Assembly: GCA_032871835.1 (NCBI GenBank)
Contig: CM065297.1
Location: forward strand, 1,366,501-1,430,500
Length of the DNA stretch: 64,000 bases
Source: Dipteronia dyeriana
Lineage: Eukaryota > Streptophyta > Magnoliopsida > Sapindales > Sapindaceae
Direction of reading: 5' to 3'
In this document: positions 50,143 through 61,180 of the stretch, one piece after another
Position numbering within the stretch: position 1 is the stretch's first letter
Layout: each line of letters begins with the position of its first letter
Position numbers and translations under genes: made by a program
The notes under the pieces: model-generated
Databases searched by the model: none
What the model was told of the DNA's origin: nothing
What the model saw: the letters and a program-made list of their open reading frames with translations, nothing else

Positions 50143-51588
50143 CCTTATTTGTATCCTATATAAATATTTATATATATATACACACATCAATTTACATCCA
50201 ATACAATCTCTTATTTTATAATTGATATATATCTTTTAATTATCCTTTTTAAATATATTTAATATATTAAAAGTGATAATAAGTATTTTAAATTTAAACT
50301 TAAATTCAAATATTTAGATAAATGATTTAGTAAAATAAAATAATCATATTATTTTATCTTCACCTAAATCCATTTATCAACTGACATCCTCCAATTAATA
50401 GTTAATTAATAATTCATAATTATCAATATAATTAAATAACCTAATTATTTAATTAATTTAACTATTAACATTCATTAAATAAATAATCTCATTATTCAAT
50501 TAATTCCCGAATATATACGTGTCACACTTGTAACACAATTAATTGGACAAACCAATTAATTAACCGTGACCCTTGTTACCTAAATCAATCGGGCTAGCAA
50601 GGGGACCTAATGGACCCACAGTATTTTGAGCTCCAATAATCTTCGGAATCATTAATTAAACTCTTTAATTAATATTCCTTGATTATTAACTCCGGTGTTA
50701 TTCCACTAAAAACCTAAAGCTGCACTCTCTCAACTGCAGACGCTTTTACACAGACCGATACAACCCGGTGTCCATCGATATAGCTATTACATATGGTGTG
50801 ATCCTCCACAGTAGTTCATAATTAGAGCTTGGTCATAATGTCCGTTATACCCCTCTAATTACATATACCCTTTAAGTACCATTGATTCTCTAATGGACAA
50901 TAAATCCTATTTCCTCATGAAATTAGAAGAGCACTCATATTGTCCACGCCCCGAATCAACCCTTAAGGGAACTACCATATACTTCTCACACGAATGAGTG
51001 GATTCCACTATTGTGTACAAACCTTCCCAGCCACAAGCCAAACCGCAATCCCAACATACGGAGTATATTGATCAGAAAATGCATCTGACATCACCTATGG
51101 TATATCAAAGACTACGATTTAACCTGAAAAAGTCGATAAGACACTCAGGATTAAGATCGCCCACATATAACCATCATTAGTTGATATATATGAATCTCAT
51201 CGGTAAACGGATCTTGGTGAGAGATTCATATAGATCATGACCCAGTCCTATATGATCACATCATACAATGTGCCTCCATTCCCATATCTCATATGAATTA
51301 TTCAGAATAGAATTATCGTACATTACGGAATAGACCGCAGCTATAGATTAACCACAAATAAAGTACCCAGCTTTATTTTCTATCTATGGACTCTTTATAT
51401 TATACGTCTCTTACTGTATCCATCCGTATATGACACTCATATACACAGTTCGAGATTACATCTGGCAATATTGGATTTTTAAATATATGCACAAGTTTAT
51501 AAAATAAATAACATAACAAGAATGAATTGAACTTTTCTTTTTATTTATTTCATAAATCCATTTACAAACTTGTGCATATACCCCAACA
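49458..51588 (-). repeat. 5' LTR of the copia element
   Basis: 2131 bp. Relative to the other LTR it has an extra ~55-bp direct duplication near 49633-49740 (ACCAACGTTTGGAG then CTCCTTCACTTT repeated) and a different last ~20 bp before CCCCAACA. Otherwise it is closely similar. Confidence 0.92.
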
Positions 51589-52079
51589 ATGCGTTCATAT
51601 GCTGACAAACAATAAAACCACTGTAATTGTTAACAATAAAACATTACTTACACAAATGTTAATATGAAAATCATGTAAGTATGTACCGTGTCCTCCAAGT
51701 CTATGAAGTTGGACTGCATACGCATGAACCATCTGACGTCCACTGGTGCCAGCACGTCCACATCACATCTGTTTTATGATTGAATTAGCTTAGCTTTACG
51801 TAAATTTGAATAAACATTAAATATACAACCATTTTTATTAGAAGAAGTTGGACTCACAGTTCCCCTTTGATGTTCCTCTTGAAGGCTTTGTATGCCGCAA
51901 GCTGGTCAGCGTCCACTAGTCCGTGGGGGTAAAAAATGTGTTCCACGGACTTGGGCCGTGTCCTCAACCTATTTGGACTACATGGATCTGTGTAAGGGCT
52001 CATCAACTGTCATCTGCGCTTAACTAAACGCTTCGATGTAATGGCCGGTGGAGGGGACCCTAGACTCTGGGTCGTCATG

Positions 52080-52290
52080 CTATCCGGGGGAAGGGACCGT
52101 TGAGCGGGTCGACATGGTGGGTGGAGAAGAGGACCGCGCTGACGCCGCATACGACCTGGGTGGGAGAGGGGACCTCTCCGATGCCACAGACTTGCTGGGT
52201 GGGGGAGGGGACCGCACCGAAACCACAGACGTACTAGGTGGGGGAGGGGTCCGCGTCGATACCACATATGTGCTGGGTGGGTGAGGGGAC
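52080..52290 (-). repeat. Proline-rich tandem repeat in the Ulp1-like gene
   Basis: A unit of about 51 bp repeats about four times on the minus strand. It encodes variants of SVRSPPPPSKSVASERSPLP. It lies between the coiled-coil and protease parts of the gene and is likely a disordered linker. Confidence 0.8.
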
Positions 52291-53965
52291 CGCTGTGGCT
52301 GAATTGATATGCTGGGAGGTGGGAGGATCGATATGCTAGGAGGTTGGGGGGACCGTTGAGCCTGGGTGGACTCAGATAGGACTGTTGTACGTGAACCAAG
52401 CCTACTATCGATGGTATGCGACTGAGGTTACCTCTCATGACCTACCCCCCGGTAGGCGGGTCATGACTACGTTCAGCTGTCATGTTTGCCCCCCCTGCCC
52501 GTATACCTATCAGTCAAACCTCTGTGACTAAAGTCTGGATCAGGCGGTGGGGGGCCATCCCGGTGTGTACGTATGGTCGACCCCTAAAGCCTCCGAATCA
52601 TATCCAGTAACACTCGGTGTTGTTGCTGACGATCCTCATCACTCTTCCGGATTATATCCACCAACTCCAAGTGTTGACGTTGTCGATCCTCCTCACTCTT
52701 CTGGAGGGCTTCACGCACATCGTTCAACATATCTGCCCACGAAGCCTGAAATCATGTCTACATTGTTAGTACAAAACTATCAACACGTGTTAATAAAAAA
52801 CACTAAACTTTGTTTTCAACTTACCTTTCCATCACGTCCAACGGCCCCATGGGAATCCCCTGCAGATGTACCATATCCGGGGGTGGTAAACCGAACCCGC
52901 ATATGCCTATGCCTTTCTCGTTGAGGGTCTGTCTCATATCCCTCACTGTCACTGAGCCTTAAACCCCCAGCAGCGGGCTCAAATCCCTTACTGTCATTGG
53001 TCATGTCTGTTAAACCCCCACCCTCTGTACCACTGATCCCGCCAAAGGTAGTCTGATCAGGGACCGAATGCGGCATATCATCCATGTCATCTTCTACATA
53101 CAGGCTCCCCCCCTCGTTTAGCCAGACATAGTACGATGCCTGCCTCTCAACTGGTGTCGACACCAATTCCTTCATCCTAAACATCTGAAATATTAGTTAG
53201 AACAATGTAATTGTACAATTAATAACTAATAAAAACATTAAAAAATTAAATACATACCCTGGCTTTGAAAATCTTTGCCAGCTTATTCCCTCTCAATTGT
53301 TTGGTCAACTCCCACTTCAAAATACGGGGAGTCAGATCAGTAAACCTTCGGGCACTGAACTCTTTGGCCAAATCAGAGATCACCTCCAAAGCAAATATCT
53401 GCATCAAAGATATGTACGTTAAGTATCCATAATATTTAGGACACCAACAATAAAATACAATTTGTAGTTCGAAGTTCTTACCAATAGGGTGTGAGATAGA
53501 CCGTATATGTTGTAGGTCTCCACCGTGTGTACGTCATCGCCATTTTCCTGCTGGCGTCGCTCAAACCCGTCTCGTGGCCCGTCAAGCGCATGCTTGAATG
53601 AGTAAATAGAATGCTTGTACACGTGGGCACCCCATGGGAACGCATCGAGATCCTCAACCAGCCGAAACTGTCAAACTGGAATCTTGAATCTCTCATCCAC
53701 CCCCATCAGTATACAGTTCAGCATATATATGAGGCAGAGCTTGACAACATCGTACGCCTTTCCGAACTCTGCGTCGGTGACAACACCCCTAATCTCCTCC
53801 AACGAACTCATCGGCTCTAGGAAAGTACCGCTGATGTATGCCATTCTCCACTTCTGTATACTTGGTCGTGTCCGGTACAACTCCAATATGATTGATGATG
53901 ATTGGATGGATGGATTTAAAAAAAATGATAGAAAACGCGATGATAGATCTCTTTTTGAAAAATAG

Positions 53966-54248
53966 ATTGATCTGATCTTATAAATTGGGAAAAAAATAGT
54001 GATGACGTTGATGATTGAGAAATCGGAGATTGATCTGGTCTAAAAAAAAATAATTAATATTTTAAAAAATTAATGTTTAATATTTTAAATTCTTTTTTTA
54101 AAATTTGAATGTAATTTTTATTAAATAAGATTTTTTTTTTACTTAATTGATAATTATTTGGGAAGAATTATTATCAAACTTTTATATTTTTGGATTGACT
54201 TTCCAAATGTGTTTTTATTGTTTTTATTTTCAGAATATAGGTTTCAAG
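53966..54248. other. Outer end of the Mutator-like element and flank
   Basis: AT-rich, with no gene. The right end of the Mutator-like element should lie here, but no terminal repeat matching 34.9-36.4 kb was seen. Confidence 0.35.
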
Positions 54249-54871
54249 TACTAGGATGCACGTTGGAGGAATGAGGATGGATATAGGTCCCCTCATCCCC
54301 ATCCCAACTTCCTAGACCCTTCCCCCATCCCTTCTCATTTCCCCATTTGGGGAAAATGGGGATGAGGATGTTTGGGGGGAGATCCCCCCATCTCCATCCT
54401 CAATTCCTGAATTCCCCGTTTTTCCATGTTTTCTCGTATCTCCGTTTCCCCATTTATCCATTTCCCTATTTAACTCAAATTAAAAATTAAAAATTAAATA
54501 ATAAAAAAAACCTTTCATTACAAATAAAAAATATCATTACATTACAAATTCAATATAAAATGTTTCAAATAATTCAAATATATATTATAATTATATTTAT
54601 ATACTTTTGGGGGAAATGAGGAAATGGGGATCCCCATCCCCATCCCCATCCCCATCCCCATTTCATTTTAATTGTAGAGGAAATGGAGAAATGAAGAAAT
54701 TGAGAAATTGGGAAATGGGGAGGGGGAGGGGTCCCCCATCCCCATCCTAATTTTAATTTGGGGATGAAAATCATCCCCACCCCTCTATTTCCTCATTTTT
54801 CTCCAAAAAAAATATCCCAAAATAGAGATGGGGTACGGGGTCCCGGAGATAAATGTGCATTCTATTTTCAA
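54249..54871. mobile_element. Probable DNA transposon with GGGGAT repeats
   Basis: Dense GGGGAT/CCCCAT and GGGGAAATGGGG motifs lie near both ends in inverted arrangement (54275-54420 and 54600-54850), including a (CCCCAT)n run at about 54628-54662. The ends carry a weak inverted repeat (GGATGCACGTT, and ATGTGCATTCT at the right). The centre is AT-rich and non-coding. Class and target duplication are not established. Confidence 0.5.
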
Positions 54872-54948
54872 CGCATGCTATGAGATGCGTTTTCAAATTT
54901 TAAAATTGACTATTTTTATTTTCAAAAGCAGTTAACAAAAAATGCTTA

Positions 54949-55715
54949 GGGCTCGTCATATAAACGTTTTTCAGTTGCTGTTTTTTAAAAATAAAAATAA
55001 AAATAAAAATAAAAATGAAAATGAAAACAATGTTTTTGGTTTCAGTTTCGAATTCCGAAAACGAGTCTGGTAGCATATACTGAAAGCTGTATTTTGAAAA
55101 TGAAAACGGAAAAAACGCGTCTGGTAGGTTAACTGAAAAATATCAAAAATTGATTACAGAATTAACCAATATAATTTTTATATTGTAATTTTTAAATTAA
55201 ATAAAAGTAACACATCAAGAATCAATTAAAAAAAACATATCAAAAAATGAATTAATCAAAACTAAACTCTTAAATTATAAATAAATAATTACAATACATA
55301 TATATTACTATAAAAATATAATTGATTCTATAATATTATAAACTATATTAATTATTATAATGTATATATAGGGGCACTTTGGTCATTTAAAAATCTTGTC
55401 CCGTCTTATTCTAGCCATATGAAACGCATAATAGAACTAAATGAAACAAAATGAAAAACAAAATAATTTTTTTATATATAAAAAAGTGAAAAACAAAATG
55501 AAAAAAAAAACGAAAAACGAAAAACGAAAAACGAAAAATGAAAAACAAGTATTTTGTGTTTTTTAAATCTTTCACTTTTAACACTGATTTCGTTTTTCAT
55601 TTTTCTTTTTTCGTTTTTTAAAAATAAAATGAAAAACGGTTAACGAACGCGTTTTCAAAATCGTTTTGAAATATAAAAACGAAAACGGACTGAAAAACAG
55701 TTACAGGACGGGGCT
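54949..55715. mobile_element. PIF/Harbinger-like MITE, TTA target duplication
   Basis: The left end GGGCTCGTCATATAAACG is followed by TTTTTCAGT. The right end reverse-complements to AGCCCCGTCCTGTAACTG and TTTTTCAGT, a good ~27-bp inverted repeat. TTA lies on both sides (54946-54948 and 55716-55718). Subterminal DNA is rich in GAAAACG/AAAAACGAAAA motifs and includes short tandem (AAAAACG)n near 55510. Non-coding, 767 bp. Confidence 0.72.
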
Positions 55716-55899
55716 TTAGAGACCCCTAATTGACAAAAAGGTTAGGTTAATTCAGTTCTGCCCGAATGTAAATAGTCGAAAAATGAAATTGACAATGAAT
55801 TTCTAAATTATAAGAAAATACATTATCTCCTTTTTAAAATTGAAAAAAAAAATGGTGCTGACCTGCTAGCTTCTCCTCCCAATTTTCACTAATTCAATC

Positions 55900-57278
55900 A
55901 TGCAATTAGAATTTAGGGTTTTCAGTATTTGTGAATGCACAAGCTCGATTCCTCTTTACCCACCAGTCTCTATCTCCAAGATTGGAACTTCATCACACAA
56001 ATGGAGAAGAAACAGTTCAAGTGTTAGAAATGGCAAGTCGCGGCTTGTTAGGAGCTGTTACAAACCAAGCACAAGCAGCAGCAGAAACCAGGACGTGTTT
56101 GGGGAGTTGAAGTTCAAGGGAGAGCTCGATGTTGATTCGAAACCTGTAGAATTGAAAGAAGAGAAGAGAAGAGAAGTGGGGTTTGAAGAGAAGGAGGATG
56201 AGATTGAGACTGGTTTGGACTTAGAGAAGGTTAGGTTGAGAAGAGGGAGACAAAACATGAAAAGAACAAACATTTTGGCAAAGCAAGTGATCACCATCCA
56301 ATCAGCTGTTTCTCTGGGTTTCGTATCTCAGCTTTGGGTCGACACGGCCTCTGTAAGTGTACTTGATTGATTCATGACTCGTTTAGTTATAATTTCCACA
56401 ACTTGCTTTTATTCATTTTGTGTTTTTGTTTTTTTTTTTGTAGTGGGTGGTGTTGGTAGTTGAAGTGAAACCCAATTTGTTTTCTGGTGAAGCAGAAAGG
56501 TTTCTTCTTGAAGATGTTAGTCAGGTACTACTTTTTATCATTTTATATGTTTATTTATTTATTATCTACTTGGCTGGTAAATGTTGAAGTCTGTACTTGT
56601 TAGAGAAACATATCATAATTTAGTTTGAGAACGGCTTAATTGTCAACGATTATCTGCTGGTTGAGGGTCATTTTGTTCATTAATTTCACTGCAATGGCTT
56701 TTTTACTTGCCACATAGAAGGGGTACTATGACTTGGAGGTGATGATGATCTCGTTCTTGATTTTTCGCTTGAACACCCCCTTCCCTTTCTTTTTTTTTTC
56801 ACTTGGATGTGGCAAGATGGCATTTGTTGCTGCCTGTTCACAAATCACAATTTTTGGTCCAGCGTACCTCATACGAGTAGGCCGATGATATCTTTATGTT
56901 GTTCTTGGGGTGTTAATTTGTGTGGATTTTCCTTTGATTATAAATACTGGAGCTGCAACTTATTTCTTACCATATTTGTGTTGTTTATTATTTACATGCA
57001 CCTTGTTGGGGTCTTAAATGGATTATTCAATTTGATATTCTATACAGGTTGGTGATGTTGTACTTGTTGAGGATGAGAGTGTAACTGAGAGTGATTTTAA
57101 AATGGTTGGACTTGACTCATTGGTAGGTGTTGTTGTTTACTAGTCCTCCCCATTCTTATGATATTTTCCACTTTGACACTTGATTGCTTGTATATATACA
57201 CTGAGCATATATATATCCTCCCCATTCTTCTGATATTTTCCATTTTGACACTTGATTGCTTGTATATATACACTGAGC

Positions 57279-57316
<38 letters not shown>

Positions 57317-58393
57317 GTATGTATATTAATATTAGCATTCTATTTTTGATAGTTTGACATTTGATGCTTGGTTAGGTAGGATATAGAGTTGTAACACCAG
57401 GTCGGCGGAACATTGGGAAGGTGAATCCTAATTTCATTCACCGCACACTAGATCATCATATCAAGGTCCAAAGTTTTGTTATGATATTCGTTGGTGCATT
57501 TTTAGGTGCGGGGATACACTTTCAACATTAATTCAGGAGCTGTTGAATCACTTGAGCTTGATTCATTTGGGATATCGATTATTCCATCGAGTTTGGTAGG
57601 CTGACCAGTCCTTTCTATGTTTGATAAAGCAAAATGCCTACACTAATTATGCTTGCACATTCAGCAGTGTAGACCATAATGAGTGACTGTAAATTTATCC
57701 TATTAAGAATTCCTATACAAAGCTCTAATGCAATCTGCTTCTCATAATTCCAGGTGAGTACTTATGCTTTGCTTGTAGAGGATGTACTCGAAGTTATATC
57801 TGACACGGTAGTTGTTCATGAAGCTGCAGCTTTACGCATACAAAGGCTAACTAAGGTACCTTAGTTCATGAATCATGATGTGTAGACCCTTATTTTTTGA
57901 TGTGTAAACATGCAATTTTACTCTACAATTCCATTGCTATTTTTAAACTGCTAGTTAGCGAGAATGATTTGTTCATTTTAGGAGTTATTTGGGAAATTGC
58001 AAAGCTTCTAATTCCTCATGTTACCTGGTTGTTGTGAAAATCAACTTACTTTTTGGTTTGAGAATTGCCTACTCCATAATTCAAACATCTGGGTCTAAGG
58101 GTTTCCCAAAAGCTTCATTGTTCGAGAAACTGATTTCTGCAATATGGAGACCCTTTTTAGTTTTTATCCCATTCCCATCTGATGAAAACTTTATTATCTA
58201 TTTGTACCAGGGTCTTTGGGACAACCAAAATGCAAGAACATCCATAGATGAACTTGAAGAATATTCAGACGCTGAAAGGCCTGATAAAGTTAATACTGGC
58301 CGAAGCAAAAGAAGAAGTTTTGGCCGCCAGAAATTCCATCCAAGGACAAGAGAGACAGAGGACGAATGGGAGCTTCCAATGGATTACTTATAA
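55900..58393 (+). CDS. Plastid-type PRC-barrel domain protein, seven exons
   Basis: Exons: 55900-56352, 56444-56524, 57048-57122, 57376-57420, 57506-57595, 57754-57855 and 58211-58393. All GT-AG and all phase 0, giving 342 residues. The N-terminus is Ser/Arg-rich, consistent with a chloroplast transit peptide. A charged linker (about 80-125) precedes two PRC-barrel-like units. The first is about 126-195 (AVSLGFVSQLWVD, VLVVEVKPNLFSGEAERFLL). The second is about 200-285 (VGYRVVTPGRRNIGKVRGY, FGISIIPSSLVSTYALLVED), then VVVHEAAALRIQRLTKGLWD. This order resembles cyanobacterial PRC-barrel proteins. PRC barrels occur in photosynthetic reaction-centre H subunit and in RimM, but I cannot give a reaction or partner. 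The tail is basic and ends EWELPMDYL. Confidence 0.85.
57144..57287. repeat. 72-bp tandem duplication in PRC-barrel gene intron 3
   Basis: Two near-identical 72-bp units start TCCTCCCCATTCT and contain TTTGACACTTGATTGCTTG. They are followed by (AT)n and (GTAT)n microsatellites up to about 57324. Confidence 0.92.
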
Positions 58394-58922
58394 TACTCAG
58401 GGGCATGACTTTCAAGGCCTTCACTGCTTCTACCTCTCTACCCTCAATTGCTTGTAGATATGTGCTTCTCTGCTCGGATATCATGCTCTTTTTTGCCTGC
58501 CTTTTCGGTTTTTCTCTTATGTACCATGAAAGAATTCCATACAACATTCAAAGTATGCTGTACCTTTTTCTTTAGCTGGGCTATAGGTTTACATTGTATT
58601 TATTTTTCTCTTTTTTATCTCAAGAACCATGTTGTAAATGTTCAACTATTCAAGTGCTGGATAACAACAGTAGAAAGTGGTTTCTACCCATATCAACCAA
58701 ATTGTGTTTCTTGCTGTAACCTGATTGTCATTTGTTTGATGTCAAGTTCACAATGTTTTGACGTTTGTAAATGTTTCATCTTATTTGCTATAATGTCTCT
58801 AGACAATGTTGAGGATAATTCGACCTGACCTGAATCCTATATCGAATACGAATACTCTGGAACTTGCCATATACTCATATGGTATGACTTATGAGTCGAA
58901 AAAAATAAAAAGATGCAATGGT
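58394..58922. other. 3' region of the PRC-barrel gene
   Basis: Likely 3' UTR followed by spacer DNA. Open frames here overlap out of frame and look random. Confidence 0.45.
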
Positions 58923-58996
58923 TGGCCCATGAAGGTCTCGAACCTGCGACCTTGGCGTTAACGGGCCACTTGATGATCCAATTGCTTAAAAAAACA
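58923..58996 (-). pseudogene. tRNA-Ile(AAT)-like pseudogene
   Basis: On the minus strand the last ~45 bases read AACGCCAAGGTCGCAGG then TTCGAGACCTTCATGGGCCA, very close to the 3' half of plant tRNA-Ile(AAT), including the B-box GGTTCGAGACC. The D-arm is degraded (TTAAGCAATTGGATCATCAA for TTAGCTCAGTTGGTTAGAGC). The anticodon loop reads CCGTTAAC, not an Ile loop. The 5' acceptor strand is replaced by T residues and cannot pair with TGGGCC. It is a pseudogene or the head of a tRNA-derived SINE. Confidence 0.65.
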
Positions 58997-59251
58997 ATTT
59001 GAAATCACTGTACATGTGAAGAGTCCAGCTACAGGTGTAGGGTAGTCAGTGTCATTTCACATTTTCAAGAATCATTTGTGTTGAATCTAATAAAGAGCTT
59101 ATGTATTGTTGAGTGATGAGTCTCTCCTGACTTTAAATATCAGTCCCTCTCTCTTTTATTTATATAACAAAAAGTAGCCGTTTCACTTGGCTCCATTCTA
59201 ATTCAAAAATCCTCTCCCTCATCTCCATCTCCTTCCAAAACAATCCACAAA

Positions 59252-59903
59252 ATGACGGTCACCGCCGCCGCAGACCAGAAACTCAGACCCAAGTCAGGCC
59301 GGAAGCCTCTCCACCCTATAAACTCTCCCATCACTACCACTCCCAAGCCAAAGGCCAAGCAAGAATGGACGGATCAGATCGCTCTGGACAAGGAGAACAA
59401 CCACCATCAGGTGAAGATGGAGACACTGGATGCGTCGCTGGCGGAGGAGCTGAGCGCCATAAGGAAGAAGATGGAGAGGCTGAGATTGGACAGAGAGAAA
59501 ACAGAGAAGATGTTGGAGGAAAGAGCGGCCGCAATGGAGACCCACATGAAAGTGATACAACAGAGAGGGGAGATTCAAAAGACGTTCGAGCTGGAAGTCG
59601 ATAGATTGTACAGATTAAACCAACTCAAATCTTATTGCCTCGTATGATTTCTTTCTTTCTTTCTTTCTTTCTTTCTTTCATTCTCCTTTTTCCTTTCATT
59701 GATTTCTTTTCATTCATCTTAATCAGAGGATCTCCACCATTCGAACACTCAGAGAGAAGGAAGAAGATAAGAGAATGGGCGAGGGTGAGGCAGGTAACTC
59801 TCATCAGCACCAGGCGGATGACGAGGAATCCGTCGGCGATAATAGTCCTCTGTGCCCCAGTCCGTCTTCTTCATCGGAGCTTGTTACAGACAAAGACAAC
59901 TAA
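59252..59903 (+). CDS. Small plant coiled-coil protein, function unknown
   Basis: Two exons, 59252-59641 and 59727-59903, give 188 residues. The N-terminus (RPKSGRKPLHPINSPITTTP) is basic, Pro-rich and probably disordered. Residues about 60-120 form a strong charged coiled coil (LDASLAEELSAIRKKMERLR, EKMLEERAAAMETHMKVIQQ). After FELEVDRLYRLNQLKSYCL the second exon gives RISTIRTLREKEEDKRMG and an acidic, Ser-rich end. I recognise a plant-specific pattern (KPL-PIN motif, coiled coil, S-R-LREKE) but not a named function. The start follows the first in-frame ATG after a TCTCC-rich leader, with a TTTATATAAC TATA-like box at about 59158. The intron opens with a CTTT microsatellite seven bases after the donor. 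Confidence 0.8.
59648..59681. repeat. (TTTC)n microsatellite in coiled-coil gene intron
   Basis: About eight TTTC units lie just inside the 85-bp intron, next to the splice donor. Confidence 0.95.
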
Positions 59904-59930
59904 TCCATGTCCCATGTTTTGTATTTGCTT

Positions 59931-59957
59931 TTCCATTTCCATTTCCATTTCCATTTC
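59931..59957. repeat. (TTTCCA)n hexamer repeat in 3' UTR
   Basis: Four and a half TTTCCA units lie about 30 bases after the stop codon of the coiled-coil gene. Confidence 0.9.
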
Positions 59958-61180
59958 GTGGTGACAACAACGATATAATGTCTCGTTATAATGAATGATT
60001 GAAATTTCAAATTGTTTGCGCTCTTCTCCTCTCCTTTCCTCCTCCTTTCAGTGTTTCTAATACACAAAATTGGTAGCATCATTATACCATGTAATAATGT
60101 TGCTGTATGCTCATTTTTGAACATATGATTCAATGCCCCAGGCAATTTACCTAAACTCAAAAATACTACAAACACAACCGCCGTGTGGTTTGATGGAAAA
60201 GAGCTTCATTTTGTCCGACATTGTCCCAAGTTCCCGCCTCTGCAAAATGGTATATCAAAAAAAAAAAAAAAAATAATCCAACCACCTTTTTCTTTTTCTT
60301 TATCTTTTTCTTTTACAAGAAATTTTCATATAAATTGAATCTTTTGTTCCCTCTCCTGTAGCCCTAGTCCACTGTATCACAATGTGATCAATACATATAC
60401 AATCATCTGTAAATCTATTCAGTAAATGCCTCATCAATCAAAACGAAAAACATATTTTCATGTATGCATTCTCAATATCCACAGTCCACTAGCTGAATAC
60501 CGATCAACTGTTACAAAGAAAAAATAAGATATGCATGAATCAACTGTTACACAATCATTCCAACGAAAGTTCCAATGTTTTTCACGAGACAATAAACAGG
60601 GGAACTCGGCATTAAAACATAATTGATCAAATCCAAAACATAAAGCTTCCTACTATATTATTCTCCAGGAACACATACGAAATCCAATACAACTGAATCT
60701 ACCATGACCACTCTTCACCTCAACAAATAAGGGAAGCACACGGCAACACCAATGCGTTACAAGGTTTATGGTCATAACAAGTTTTATGTATTTCAAAAGA
60801 AACACATTAAATTCTACAACCTAACAGGCTAACAATAAAAAAAGATAAGCTAAACCAACTACTTAAAAAACTGCTGACCCAATGGAATGAGCCTTTCTCG
60901 CTACGAACAGGAGGATGTATCTGACTTTATTAGGACTTCAACATACATAGATTTTAAAGTCAGAACACCTCAGTACCTCACAACGGTCAGCTTATCTCTA
61001 ATTAAGAACTGTCTCTAAAGCGAACAAATATTAATCATAAGATTGTATTTTAAACCTTAGAAAAAACAGATTCAATGGATAAATTGTTACAAAGAATGAT
61101 GAAGTACCCCAGACTACCACTCCATATACCTTCTCTGTATCTGCTCTGCATCAAAGGCAGAAGAAGTACAGGAAACCCCA
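59958..61180. other. Intergenic region between convergent genes
   Basis: This lies between the coiled-coil gene (+) and TFIIS (-). A poly-A run is at 60256-60273. No gene is seen. The last few hundred bases are probably the TFIIS 3' UTR. Confidence 0.5.

Larger units (their letters stand above)
40293..51588 (-). mobile_element. Ty1/copia LTR retrotransposon, 11.3 kb, nested
   Basis: The element has two ~2.1-kb LTRs beginning TGTTGGAACCCC and ending CCCCAACA on the plus strand. A perfect 5-bp target duplication ATGCG lies at 40288-40292 and 51589-51593. The primer-binding site and coding order show transcription leftward. The order GAG, protease, integrase, reverse transcriptase, RNase H is that of copia. 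It splits the Ulp1-like gene between LEDT and AYLHILRK. It contains a 1985-bp inverted solo LTR; without it the element would be about 9.3 kb. All coding regions are damaged. Confidence 0.93.
39372..53886 (-). pseudogene. Ulp1-like (C48) protease gene of the Mutator-like element, split by a copia element
   Basis: Exons read on the minus strand toward the transposase. 53886-about 53488: SIQKWRMAYISGTFLEP, then FPWGAHVYKHSIYSFKHAL and YNIYGLSHTLL, with one TGA where Trp is expected (before QFRLVEDL). 53403-53259: IFALEVISDLAKEFSARRF. 53184-52823: a charged linker (MFRMKELVSTPVERQAS). From about 52747: a coiled coil, then Pro-rich repeats. 51970-51850 and 51770-51690 continue to FIDLEDT. The gene resumes after the copia insertion at 40292 with AYLHILRKRQ. 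The C48 catalytic motifs follow: WGQHWLMVTVDLILGKIDIF (His, Asp) at about 39850-39790, and RGNCGPHTLRLIEYLLEG (Cys) at about 39523-39470, ending at 39372. Stops and the insertion make it inactive. The layout matches plant MULEs that carry an Ulp1-like gene (Kaonashi type); the N-terminal part is DUF1985-like. Confidence 0.85.

Noticed and set aside
52010..52438. 142-codon frame rich in HP and RGPL
   Set aside because: Alternative frame of the Pro-rich tandem repeat in the Ulp1-like gene; the SPPPPS frame fits the flanking exons better.
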